Shown here: positions 38,535 to 49,831 of the stretch, one piece after another
Layout: each line of letters starts with the position of its first letter
Numbering within the stretch: position 1 is the stretch's first letter
Source: Diplocarpon mali
Taxonomy: Eukaryota > Ascomycota > Leotiomycetes > Helotiales > Drepanopezizaceae
Assembly (NCBI GenBank): GCA_024741835.1
Contig: JAENRP010000071.1
Span: 18,834 to 82,833, forward strand
Direction of reading: 5' to 3'
Length of the DNA stretch: 64,000 nt
Made by a program: the position numbers and the translations under genes
Notes under the pieces: model-generated
What the model saw: the letters and a program-made list of their open reading frames with translations, nothing else
Told to the model about the DNA's origin: nothing
Databases searched by the model: none

Positions 38535-40449
38535 TAGATAGACTGATAATAGATTATTAACTTCCCTTAAAAAGCACTTGCGCTGCAACTATTAGTAGGA
38601 AGTTGAACGAGACTTATAGTAAGAGGCGAGCAATCGGCGAATAGGAGGTGTGATTCCTTATTTAGCCAACCTGTATTATAAGAGGTATGATTCTTTGCTT
38701 TACAACCCCTTTGGTACTGCAAGAGGTGTGATTCCTTGCTTTATTATGTTTTATAAGAGGTATAATTCCCTGCGTTATAGCTTAAAAACTCTTTTCGATA
38801 AGAGGACTTCCTCCCTATTTAATACTTCTATAATACCTGCTATTTAATCATTTCAACTTTTCGATAGGAGGAGTGCCCTTAACTATTTAATTTATTTGAT
38901 TTTAAACGCAATTCTATTCGAAACGGCAATAGCATCTGATTCCAATCGAAACACTAAGCCTAGAGACCTTTAACTCTCTTAGAAGAACTAGTAACGATAG
39001 TTCGACGATTTAAAGCTTTACTTTAAGAGCAAAGGCATTAAAATAGCGATTCAAAAGACACTTATTAAATACGCGAGAATAGCCTCTTATACTCCCTCTA
39101 CTAATTCGTCTACTTCTACTTTAATAGCTAATACAACTGCTAAGGATTTGCCAGATATATTAAATAAGCTTAGCCTAAGAGCTTTAGTAGATAATAACCG
39201 AGAATCCTAAAGGCAGATTTTAAATATGGAAAAGGAGAAGGAGTATAAGCTAGCCTTAGCTAAATGTAAGCTTAAGATTAATAGAGGTTTAAGTAATAAA
39301 GATTAAGATTTTGTTCGAGTTTATAATAATGCAAAGATAAGATAGGATACGTTAAAGGCAAAATACTCTTAAACAACTGCCTTTAATACCTAGCATCTAC
39401 TATAGCAGATTACTTTATTTTAGTATAGAAAAGATAAAGATAGTAAGGATATAGATATAAATATAGACTTTGCTTAGTCTATATTATATAAAGTAAGGAG
39501 AAGAGTAAGAGCCGCAGATCCTAGGATAGCTATAACTTTTAAAGAAACTCAGCTTTTTAGTTTCCTACTTAATAGCCTCCCTCCTAAGTTCGCTATTGCG
39601 AAACAATCTCTTCTCGTCTAACCTAACCTTAAGATTTATAAGAAGATCGACCTCCTTTGAACTATTAAGCAAGACCTCAAAGGACGCTTTAAATCGGCAA
39701 ATGCCGCGTTATAGGGCAACGATAAGCCTAAGAAGAGGAAGGAGCGTAGGACAAGCCCTTAAGCTTATTAGGGATGCTACTTCTATAATAGTGCTTATAA
39801 TATTACTAATTGTGAAATTAAAAGGCAACTGATCAATATAGTCGCTAGCTTTAATATTAAAAAGCAATTGAAGCAGAAGTTAAAAAGCAAACTGCCCTTA
39901 TCCTACCAAAGGCTGCAACTATTAAGGAAAGGCAAAGGAAAAGGCTATTTAATCAAAACTTTAATAGATACCTTTAATAATAATAGTAGGTTATCTAAAC
40001 CTGAATTTACTTTTGATAATTTAGATAATAATTATAATAAAGATGCTTATATCTTAAAAGCCGATCTTTATAAGATCCTTGAATCTAACTAATATAGTGA
40101 TACTAATTGTATAACATATATGACTGATAAACCCTACCTATTTAAAGGCCCGCTTATTAAAATAAAAAGGCGCTTTATTAAAGTTGGTAGTAGAAGGTTA
40201 TATATAGACTTAATAGGTATAGTAGAAATGAATATTACTAGCGTTTCTTTCCTTTTGCAAAATGTTCTCTTTATACCTAGCTTAGGTATTAATCTTTTAT
40301 TTAGCTGCAAGATCTATATAAAGTTGAATTGTATAAGAGTTTTTAATAATTAATTTATATAGTTTATAAACAATAATTATAAAGTGATCTTTAAGGCTAA
40401 AATTAAAGATAGACTTTATATTATCTTAAAGGTGATATTATAGAAATTG

Positions 40450-40790
40450 ACTCCTAGGCCAGACTTATAAGTAGATTCCTTTAAGGAAAGTGCACTCTTT
40501 GCCTTAATATAATTAAGCAAGGATAAGGAGAATAGATAGACTCTTAAGCTAGGATTAAGAGTAAAATTCGCAAAAATAACTCTTAAACTAAGACTATAGG
40601 TAGATTGTAAGGTGTCCTTAAAGATGACTCTTAAGCTAGGATTATAAGTGAATTTAGTAGAAATGACTCCTGGGCTAGGACTGCGAGTGGATTCTGCAAA
40701 TTCCAGGAAATCGACTCCTAAGCCAGGACTGTAAGTGGATCTTGCGGTTTTATTAAAAACGACTCTTAAGCCAGGCTCTCAATTGGAAAA
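40450..40790 (+). repeat. Minisatellite in B2 coding region
   Basis: Same array as in B1 (units of about 47 bp, core GACTCCTAGGCCAGGACTG) at about 40450, 40578, 40628, 40666, 40715 and 40763, with one unit fewer than B1 in the regular part. Confidence 0.75.
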
Positions 40791-43700
40791 CGGCAAAACC
40801 TTGAACTGCTATTATTAGTCCTTTCTAGCCGCTAATAATAAAGTATCAACTGACAATAGGCTACTAAAGCTATTAGAAGCCGAAAGCCTATTAAAGTATT
40901 AGCTAATATATAAAAGATTCGCACATCTAAGACTAGAGAAATTAAAGGGCCTATATAAGGTCTTAACCCTAAAACGGAAGATCTAAGTACTAAAGGATTA
41001 CCTAGTATGCCGAATTTGCAAGCTAATAAAACTTTAAAATCGGACGCGAATTAAGCTTAGTCTATAGAAAGATTCGATACTAGCGCTAATATCTATTAAT
41101 ACTATTAGACTATTTATAACCTTAATCAAAGGAAATAATTGGTTTTCTTAAATAGTAGATAACTTTACTTAATAGATATAAACCATTTGCGCTAGGACCA
41201 AATTTAAGCTTATAGAAAAGCTGGAAACTTGAAAAGTGATAAAGGAACACTGGACTTAGTTAAAGCTAATAGCTATTAGGTCTAATAATGCATTAGAGAT
41301 TAGGGCAAAGCTTGATAAATAGGCAAAATAAAGAGTTTATTACAAACTAATTATAATATATAAAGGTTCCTATTAGAATAGTATCGCTAAGCAAAGCATC
41401 TAGCAAGTAGAGACTGACTATTATACTTTACTATAAGATGCTAACTTGCTACTGGAATTCTAGGACCTTGCGGTTAAGGTAGATGTATACTTATAAAATA
41501 GAATAGGTAGTAGGCTAATAGTCAATAGCACTTGAATATTGCTATATAAGGCATATTTTAGATAGAAACTAAGCTTAGACCATATCTGCGTCTTTAGAAG
41601 CATCTGCTACTCTTATATTAGCTTAAAGTCCTGGCCCGCGGGTATAAAGAGTAAGAAGCTAATAGACTAAGGTAGAGAGTATATATTTATTAGGTATATT
41701 AAATAGATAATAAAGTAATAGATAGTATATGCGCTAGACTTAGGGCAAGTAATCACATCCTTAATAGTTGAGTTCGATAAATCTTAAAATAAGAGGGAGC
41801 TATCCTTAAAGCTTTGCATACTTAGAGATTTGCAAGGTATACTACTCGACGGTAATACTATTAAGCCGAACTAATAACCCCTTTCTTTAAGCTTAGGTAT
41901 ATTAAGCGCACCCGCTAATCGACGACTTGCTAATTGCCTAAAGGCCGAATAGACTATTCCTATTATCTGCGAACTACCTAAAGTATAAAACAACTTTAAT
42001 ATTATCATCCCTTTAATTAAAGCACTTATAGTAAAAGATATTCCTAAAATAGGTATAAGTAATAATAAGCCTCTACTATTAGAAAGCGGTTCCTTAAATG
42101 ATAAGCCTATAGAACCTACAGTCGAACCTATATCCTTAAAGAGGAATAGAGACCTAGAACTAAAAGATACCTTAGACAAACGCAAGTCTAAGCGTATCTG
42201 GGCTATAATAGCGCATAGGATCTATAAGCTCGAACTTCAATAGAGCTTCGACGAAGATAATACGTTCCTAGCCGCTAAAGGGATAATGAAAATCTCTCTT
42301 CTAAAGATGTATAATAAAGCTATTAACGATCTAGAGAATAGAGTAGTATAGAGTAAGGCAATTTAAGAGGAGATAAGCTCTCTTACTGCAAATGGCATAT
42401 AGATAGAGGAACTAATGCTAAAGGATATAAACCTAGTATTAATAAAGTAGGTCTTTATAATTAAGATATATGCAGATAGAACCCTAGAGTATTATAAGGC
42501 AAGGCTTATAGCTAAGGGCTTCTCTTAATAGTATAGAGAAGACTACTTTAATACGTTCGCGCCGATAGTTCGCATAAATACCCTTTGCATATTTATAGCA
42601 ATAATAGCCGCTAAGGACCTTGAATGCAAATAGTACAATATTAAAAATGCATTCACTAAAGCAACTATAAAGGAACGGATTTTTCTCTCCTAACCTAACG
42701 GTATTCCTATACGCATTGGCCACTCTTTTTATATACTCTGCAGTATCTATAGGCTTAAATAATCAGCCTATGATTAGAACCTCTTATATAACTTTGCTTT
42801 AGTAGAAATAGGATTCGTTTAAAGCCTAGCTAACCCTTGTCTATTTACCTATACTAAGCGTAGAATCAAGTTGCTATTATATATCGACGATATTACTATA
42901 GCTGCGAAAACAACTACTTAATTGGATTAGTTCTTTATAATAATTCGGAAACGTTTTAATACCAAGGATCTAAGGGGAATTTATAAGATCCTTAGCATCT
43001 ATATTATAAGGAACCGCTTTACTTAAGAACTCTAATTAGATTAAGAGCAGTATATTAAGAAGATCCTAGACCGAATAGGACTTTCCACTTATGCTTCTAA
43101 CTTTAAGCCAAAGCGTACTCTAATCGAAGGAAAGTATAATAAGTTAGAGCCTACTAATGAAAATAAGTAAAGAGGAGATTTAAAGAAGTACTAATAGGAC
43201 ATTAGAGCGATTATATATACTATAGTATATATAAGATCAGATATCGCCTTTATTACTAGGCAACTTAGTCAGAACTTAAAGGATCCGACGATTTAATATA
43301 AGAATGCAGTCAAGCGACTTAGAAGGTACCTTCGATCGATAATTATATAAAAGGTAAGATATAGACTAATGAAATATATAAGCGCAAAGCTTAAGGTATA
43401 TACCGATTCCGACTAGGCAAATATGAAAGGTCGGAAAAGTATATCTAAAAGCGTAGTAGTACTATATAGCAGACCTATATTATAGGGAAGTAAGAAGCAG
43501 AAATCAATAGCTACCGCAAGTACTAAGGCTAAATATATATTAATATTATCAAATTGCAAGCAAGGATTATAAATCGCTTAAGTTCTAAAAGATATAGGTT
43601 TCGCTAAGTATATTAGATAAGATAGGAACTATATTAATCTCTAAGCAGATAATACAAAGGCGATTGCACTTATAAAGAATCCATACTTATATAAGCGATT

Positions 43701-43890
43701 GAAATATATTAATATTACTTACTACTTTATTTGCAACCTTATTGTAAAGAATAAGTTATTAATTACCTATATCCTAACTAATTAAATAGTAGCAGATGGA
43801 TTTACAAAGCCATTAGAGATAGTTGTAAAGTTCGAAGCGTTTAAAGATATACTAAGGTTGCAAAAGATAGTAAGGGCTTAGCAGGCTTAA

Positions 43891-44065
43891 GGACGACTCC
43901 TAGGCCCGCCCCGTAAGTCAGGTCATATAGTCTTATAAAGGAAAGTTTTTAAATCGACTCCTAGGCCTAGACTGCGAGTTAAGTCATATAGTCTTATAAA
44001 GGAATATCTTTTAGGAAATTTGACTCCTAGTCCTACCCTATAAGTAGGATTAGTAATTTTAATAG
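43891..44065 (+). repeat. Core-sharing repeats at 3' end of B2
   Basis: Three copies of CGACTCCTAGGCC-type units at about 43892, 43954 and 44020, two of them followed by GTCATATAGTCTTATAAAGG. The B1 counterpart (32543-32635) has two units. The GACTCCTRGG core is the same as in the mid-element minisatellite. Confidence 0.75.
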
Positions 44066-44183
44066 AGGTTGCTATTAATTAATTGTTTTTAATTTAAAGA
44101 GATACCTAAGAGTTGGATTAGCGCAAAAGGATAGTTGTTATTTTCCTAACTACAGGTCAATCGAAGTAAGGTCTAAGTAGGGG

Positions 44184-44378
44184 TATTAAGATAAGTGATA
44201 CAGCTATTACTCTAATGTATTATTATATGACCCTACTGCTTAGTCAGTAGGATATTAATACGTATATAGCTATAGGAAAGAAAGGGGTAACCTTCCTTCC
44301 TTAACTCTTACTAATATATCGACTATCGACCTCTAGAAGTTTCTGTTACCTACTGCGCCGACTTACTTAAGCTTAATA
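44184..44378. repeat. B2 right LTR (195 bp)
   Basis: Starts TATTAAGATAAGTGATACAG, ends GCTTAATA before TSD GCTAT (44379-44383). Confidence 0.92.
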
Positions 44379-46233
44379 GCTATACCCTTTTAAAGCGTCG
44401 CGTTTAAGCCTATATACTATACCTTAGCCTTCTTTAAAAGAGGCTTTAAGATAATATTAATATTAAACCTATTTATAAGCGCTATATTCTTAAGCTTTAA
44501 GTCTCCTTTATTAATAAGAACCCCTTTTATTAGATGTATACCCTTTCCTTTTATTAGTAGGCTTAAGCTCCTTACCTTTATATAGTCCTAGGGATATGCG
44601 ATTTTTAATAATCTAAGAATTAAAAGCTCCTTTCGATTAATAAGGTGCGTTATAGCGCAGTTATCGAATAGGATTATATTTAAAAGAGCATAAGGAGCTC
44701 TAAGGGTAGAGTATATTCCTAAGGTAAAGTCTTTAAAAAGAGCTAGATCTAAAAGGGTAGTAATAATCTTAGATTTACCGCTTCTTAAAGCTTTAGCAAA
44801 TATTCTTTCCTTAAATTAATCTATAAGAGCTTATTTAATATAGGAGAGCTTAGCTTAAAGCTCTCTCTATTCTAAGGAAGTAAGGTTTTTATACATTTTT
44901 TTAACCTTATTATAACTAAGGAGGTTTCAAAGCGTACCTTCCTTAGCGCTAATTAAGGCGTATTTTAGCCTATTATACTCCTTTAGGTTTTAGAAGTGAT
45001 TTTTAACCTAAGGGTAAGGGCATTTTTTAACACTTCCTTTAAAAGTCTTCTTTGCCTTGCTTTTACTTAATGCTTTTAAATTAGTATAATCGCCTACTCC
45101 TTTAAGCGAGGCGTATACTTTAAGGGTTACCTTTAATAAGAAGCTTGCGAGGCTTTACTCTATTAAGCTTAAGAACTAATTAATATAATAGACTATATCT
45201 TTTCTATACTTTAGACTTAGCTTATTATCTCTAATAAGCTTTGCCTAGGTTTGCTAAGACTAAGTAAGAGCTTAGCGGTAAACTAATTATAAAAACTTTA
45301 TAATTGCAAAGGAGCTTTGAACCTTTAGGATTCTATACGTTTATGCTTCTTAATAGATCTCCTTAAAGCTAGCAAGCTAGGTCTTTAGGTCTACTTTACT
45401 ACTCCTTATTTTAAAGAGCTTATTATTATAGTCTTCTCGAATTAACTCTATTATACTAACCTTAAAGGGGGCTAGTTCCTTATGCAAGTGCTCTACGATC
45501 TATTAAATTGATAGTTTCCCCGCTTTCTTATAGTTATATTATATTACTTAAAGCAATATAGGGTATACTATCTTAGTAATCCAATAGTATAATTAAGTAT
45601 AAGAGCTCCTATTCCTTTTCTACATTTCTACTATAAGATTGTATTACATTACTGCCATTTTGTACTCTAGCTCTACATCTTTAGCTATTATCTTTATAGG
45701 TAGTAGTAGAGCTGGCGTTTATTAATCGGTAGCTTCCTACTATTAGTATAACTTATAGTAGCTTTACAATACTCTTTAGTCCCGTTCTTCTATAATTTTT
45801 TTAAGCTATAGCAGTTCTATTTCTAGATCTAGTAGATATAAAGCTTTATTCTTATAAAGCGAAGCTTGATTTTCTATCTTTATAGTATACAGTTTAAGGT
45901 TATTAACTTATCTTAGCTTCTCTATATACTTCTAAAGCTATAGAAATTCGGCCTAAAACTCTAGCTTAGCGTACCAAATGCGCTATAACTTCCTATCCTA
46001 GAGTATAACTCTATTAGAGCTAAGCTCTTGAGCTTCTTTTTACTAGTATTCGCTTATATTGACTAGGATAGTAGGGAGTATAGTATTAGTTAGCTAAGAG
46101 CGTTAGAACGTTGAGTTAGGTCGTACAACGCGTATAGGCGAGGGAGAATAGATGAAAAATAGTAGTAAAACCTCTTTAAGAAGCCTTTAAATATAGTGGA
46201 TTTTTAATCGTTTGCTCTTAAGAGTTGCGAATA

Positions 46234-46244
46234 GTGCTAATAAC
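46234..46244 (-). other. E1 primer-binding site candidate, half tRNA-Ile type
   Basis: Plus strand GTGCTAATAAC immediately before the right LTR, identical to the site in A. Confidence 0.45.
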
Positions 46245-46416
46245 TATTGTGCTATATTTAAAGGTAGATTCTTAGTAGTGGCAGAAGCTTATAAAATTCT
46301 ACTCTAACTATATATCTAAGCTCCCTTTATAAAAGTGCTCCGTGGCCACTTCAGGGGTATATTACATAAGCCAGTCCTCAGAGGCCTCAGCGCCTGAGGC
46401 TCCTTATGGCGCAATA
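46245..46416. repeat. E1 right LTR (172 bp)
   Basis: Starts TATTGTGCTATATTTAAAGG, ends GGCGCAATA, followed by TSD GCGTT (46417-46421). Confidence 0.93.
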
Positions 46417-46421
46417 GCGTT

Positions 46422-49124
46422 TCAATCCAAGTCGCGGGTGACCTGCGAGTACGAGTGTTGAGTACTCGGACAGGTAACTCACTGTACAGACCAAGGTGGT
46501 ATCCCGGGGTTTGATGTTCCTTTTTCCGCCATCTTACTCGGGTGCCTCCGCACGATACGCTCCTGTCTAGTCCTCGCATCCCGGATTCGGGGCGAGTGAG
46601 GCTCTTCGAGTACGGTGGTTTCCGAGGTATCAAAACCCAAGATCACAATCTCAAATTCGGCTCGAGCGCGACGACTCAGGATGGCAAGCCGGCTGTCGAG
46701 AAGGTCAGATGCGTGAGTGCGTCGGAGAGACGAAAGGGAGGCTTGGACGCTTGAGTATGCTCGGATATCTTGAAAAAGCGGCGGAGTCGAAATTAAATAT
46801 AACAAAAAGCAACGGGAGGTGAAACCGCTTCGGTCATTGACTGTCACATATAGAGTACTCCGACCGTGGATAGTACTTAGTACAGGGTGGAAATATTCCA
46901 CAATTCTAGACCGTGCACTCTAGATACTTGGCAATGCTGCTTTTATTCTTTTCTCTCGTATTTTGTATACAATCTATAGTAAAAGTGTTGATTTCTAGTG
47001 TAAAAAGCGGCGAGTTAATATTATTATATCATTGGTGGTACCCCTTGATCAAGGCCCCTGTTAGTAGAAACCTCTAGAATGGTGCACAGACTATGAATGT
47101 GGAATATTTTCAACATGTACCAAGTAGACTCTTTTACCACGTATCTTCCTTCGCTTCTGAAGCCGACCCTACAAACGCCGAGGCTCCAAACAAATAAATC
47201 ACCGTACTGCCGATCCACATCTCGTATCGCCATCTTGACTGGATATCCGCCCGACATTGCATGCTTCTTCTTCTTCCAAAGGGCGGGACATGTGGGCGCA
47301 TCTCCATCACCAGGCCCTGGACCACCCAGGACACAAGCTGCCCGTCGATTCAGACGCCGACGTTTGCCGCGCGTCTGCATGGGGCGAGGAATATTACTCA
47401 GCCAACTCACCCGAATCGACACGCGCTCTTCGCGAGGTGCTTTGGCAAGGTATCGATGGGTCAGGTCAGGGCCCTGTATTGATTTGAGTGCCTCGACTGG
47501 GCAATCTTCAATACATCAGCTGTCGCTAAGGGGAACTCCATAGACCTGAGCTCCTGACAATGAACCCCCCAACCCTGTCAAACGAGGACACGGCTACATT
47601 GTTGGTATCACATTGGGTGATTGTGTGCACAGGTGAAGCCTTCTCGAATACGTTGGGTTATATGCGATGGTAAAAGCTTGCTCTCGAAGCTACTCCTCGA
47701 GAGCCTAGGGTAGATACAGGAGTGCCAAGCCTTTCATATCATGTGACTTATCACATGCCCGTTGATCATATGACCTTTATGCCGACACAGTCTCTTGGTT
47801 TGACCATCCACAGAACTACTGCAAAAGATTAAGAGTTACAAGATACGCAGGGACTCAAGTCGCCTCCAAGGTGGGAGTGTCAAAGAACCGTCTCGAGCTT
47901 ACTAGCCGACTTTCCAAATAGGAGGATGCATCACCCACGTCGCTGTTCTCGCCAGTCCCTACGCCTGATCTTGGGAAAAACAAGCCTGCCGCGCATTTTG
48001 CATCGTCCGCGGAACAGCCACTGGATGCTTCAAATCATTCCATCTCTCTCTGCTCCAACCTATTCGAAACCTGGCCTGATCTGCCTCTGTAATCCGATCC
48101 GATCGCCAAGCAGAGGCGTCGGGGGCGCGGGCATGGGTCCAGACGGCGACCGGACGTTTGGCAGAAACGCGACTCTGCGTACGTCGAAGCAGTAACGGCG
48201 CGGCGACATCGTCGTCGCCGATCAGTGCAAGCGGTACTGGATCATTCCAACCCTATCCACGCAGATCCCGAGCTAGGAAATTCAGAGTCCCAACATCATC
48301 AAATCTCCAGTCGGAGTTGAGGCTGCGGCGTGGTTCGAGGAGTAGCGAGGTCAGAGTTCCTTGCTATACCTACGTCAGGGAAGGGAACTTGCTTCGAACC
48401 CAAGGCCTACTTAGACATGGCGCGAGGCAGAGTTTCCCCGAATGCGAGCTACGAGTATGATGCGGTGCAGTTGGTGCTGTCGTACTCACGACCCCCATGG
48501 GCCCATCCGAGCCGGGTGTCAGCAGGGCGGAGGGGCAAGGGGGAGCCGCCACGGTCTGCGAGATGAAGATATACTTCCGTGAGGTGTTCTGTGACCAGAC
48601 TCGACCGTGTGCTCTCGGTGCTCGCAAGAGGTACTGCGGATGGGTGCGTAGGGCTGCCTGTTCGCTCCGGCTCGAGCATGCGGAACATCGCTCGCTGCCC
48701 TAGTCCGTGGTCTCAAACTGGAAAAGAAAAGAGAGACCAAAAGTAAGCCGAGGGAAACCGATCATCTGTTTGCTGTTTCCATCTTGTTTACACCCGTCAG
48801 GGAGTACTCCCGGCCTTGGGATCGAGTAAAATGGCATGAAGCCATGAGGCCATACCGGCATACCGCACATGGATCCGCCTACGCCGCTTCTGCTTCCTCG
48901 GCAAGTCGACGTGGAGAACTTAAGAATGAGGTGTCCGTCGGTAACATAATATCACAACCTTAGGAGTATAAAAGATATTATTACTATCACAAGCAAGCAG
49001 TTCAGAAGGGGACGTTCGCTTCGTAAAGTGGCCAGTCAGCCCGACGTAGGTAGAGATAGGGGGGGAGGTCGGCTGTCGGTAGCCTCATACGATCTCAATC
49101 GATTTCGGCTAAGCGATTTCCATA
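46422..49124. other. Non-coding or unresolved stretch right of the island
   Basis: Composition is normal immediately after the TSD. Several short frames (47024-47543, 47926-48740) overlap on both strands in GC-richer patches. None shows a recognisable domain, signal peptide or splice-joined continuity. A TATAAAAG box lies at about 48966. I see no repeat or RNA gene here. A small orphan gene cannot be excluded. Confidence 0.5.
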
Positions 49125-49831
49125 CTACCACCAAGCGAAGTCCTCTCCCCACCCCTCAGGCTTGGTCGTCGGCGAGGTCGTCGGCGAGCAAGGATTATCC
49201 GTCGGAGAATCAGTTGTCGACAAGGTCAAGTTGTATAGACTCAGACTCTTTGTAAACGGAACAAGCCTCGGCGTCCCCTCGTCATTCTTTAAGATCGTAA
49301 ACGCCGCTTTGCCACTGCGTATACACATGAGTATCCGTACATAAGAAGAAGAATCTTGGCCTATCAGAAGCAGACTCACTAAGCCTCGGAGCAATTCCCT
49401 GGAGTATATGTTGTTTGGATTACGATATCAGCATCGTATGTCTTAGTCGTCGGGGTCTCCTCTTGAACAGTAACGCCGCGGATGAGATGCCACCACGATT
49501 TCCCACCCGTGGGTGGGAGCAACTTTTTTTTTTCGTTTAGAATATCGGTCCAGCCTGTGAACTCGTGGCCAGCGAGGATCATGCTGGCGGCGGAGGACCA
49601 GAAGAGGGTGTATGCTACGTCCAACTCTGGATCTTCTGAAACGAAGTAGAACCTATCATGTTAGGTCTCCCTTCTGACCCGAACGGGTGGGTAGGTTGAT
49701 GTTTCTTACTTTTCGATGAAGTTTTGGAATTCTGGTTCGACTCCGGCCGAGGCCTGATAAGCTCTCATGTCGACTGCTCGCGTCGCCGAGAGGAGCAAGG
49801 CCAGCGAGTAGAGTGTGCTACGTAAACGCAT
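49125..49831 (-). CDS. Secreted NTF2/SnoaL-like small protein, three exons
   Basis: Exons 49831-49710, 49652-49380 and 49314-49125, joined by GT-AG introns of 57 and 65 bp, give 194 residues. Donors are GTAAGA and GTGAGT; acceptors ATAG and GCAG. The frame is closed upstream by a stop at 49847. The N-terminus MRLRSTLYSLALLLSATRAV is a clear signal peptide. The mature part begins EPEFQNFIEKFYFVSEDPEL and continues with LFWSSAASMILAGHEFTGW and WWHLIRGVTVQEET. This order (helical start, central acidic and aromatic residues, strand-rich end) is what I associate with secreted NTF2-like/SnoaL-like fungal proteins; the fold assignment is inference. It has two mature cysteines and N-glycosylation sequons at NCS and NLT. 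The Thr/Pro/Ser-rich tail ends in WGEDFAWW. It is the first convincing gene right of the transposon island. Confidence 0.8.

Larger units (their letters stand above)
38328..44378 (+). mobile_element. Element B2: full-length Ty1/copia retrotransposon (family 2) inserted in E1
   Basis: 6051 bp, 195-bp LTRs (38328-38522 and 44184-44378), TSD GCTAT (38323-38327 and 44379-44383). Plus-strand coding relicts: gag with a degenerate Cys/His knuckle at about 39775-39815 (GCYFYNSAYNITNC); a KQKLKSKLPLSYQRLQLLRK stretch at 39871; a protease to pre-integrase block at 40120-40353 (NVLFIPSLGINLLFS); the repeat peptide region at 40450-40790; integrase starting with HLRLEKLKGL at about 40925; reverse transcriptase with LIAKGFS and NTFAPIVR at about 42500-42575 and YNIKNAFTKA at about 42640; RNase H at about 43.5 kb. 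A second repeat cluster lies before the right LTR. Confidence 0.94.
4347..46416 (-). mobile_element. Element E1: outer Ty1/copia retrotransposon (family 1), interrupted
   Basis: LTRs of 172 bp at 4347-4518 and 46245-46416, starting TGTTGTGCTGTATTTAG, with TSD GCGTT. E1 sequence occupies 4347-9489, 38311-38327 and 44379-46416. The rest is inserted C and B2. After removing the inserts and one TSD copy each, about 7188 bp remain, against 7193 bp for its relative A. Coding is on the minus strand: gag-like sequence near 45.5 kb, a gag-pre-integrase relict at about 9290-9250 that reads HLRSGYL directly after a stop where A implies Trp, then integrase, reverse transcriptase and RNase H to about 6.1 kb. 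It is more heavily RIP-mutated than A throughout. Confidence 0.93.
4342..46421. mobile_element. 42-kb nested retrotransposon island, RIP-degraded
   Basis: The whole AT-rich block is bounded by a direct repeat GCGTT (4342-4346 and 46417-46421), the TSD of outer element E1. It contains five further LTR elements' worth of boundaries resolved by TSDs: C and B2 in E1, B1 in C, A and D in B1. Copies of the same family differ by transitions only. In-frame stops are TAA/TAG that can be derived from CAA, CAG or TGG, as expected from RIP at CpA/TpG. Base composition changes at the TSD itself on both sides. No host gene is seen inside. Confidence 0.95.

Noticed and set aside
4341..46422. Host gene disrupted by the E1 insertion
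   Set aside because: Joining the flanks at the empty site gives only a frame of about 21 codons and no recognisable product.
47024..47543. Overlapping frames of 66-148 codons on both strands
   Set aside because: Mutually overlapping, no conserved motif, no signal peptide or splice pattern. A degraded gene is possible but cannot be supported.
48158..48740. Cluster of 68-100-codon frames
   Set aside because: All six frames are partly open because the region is GC-rich. None is recognisable.
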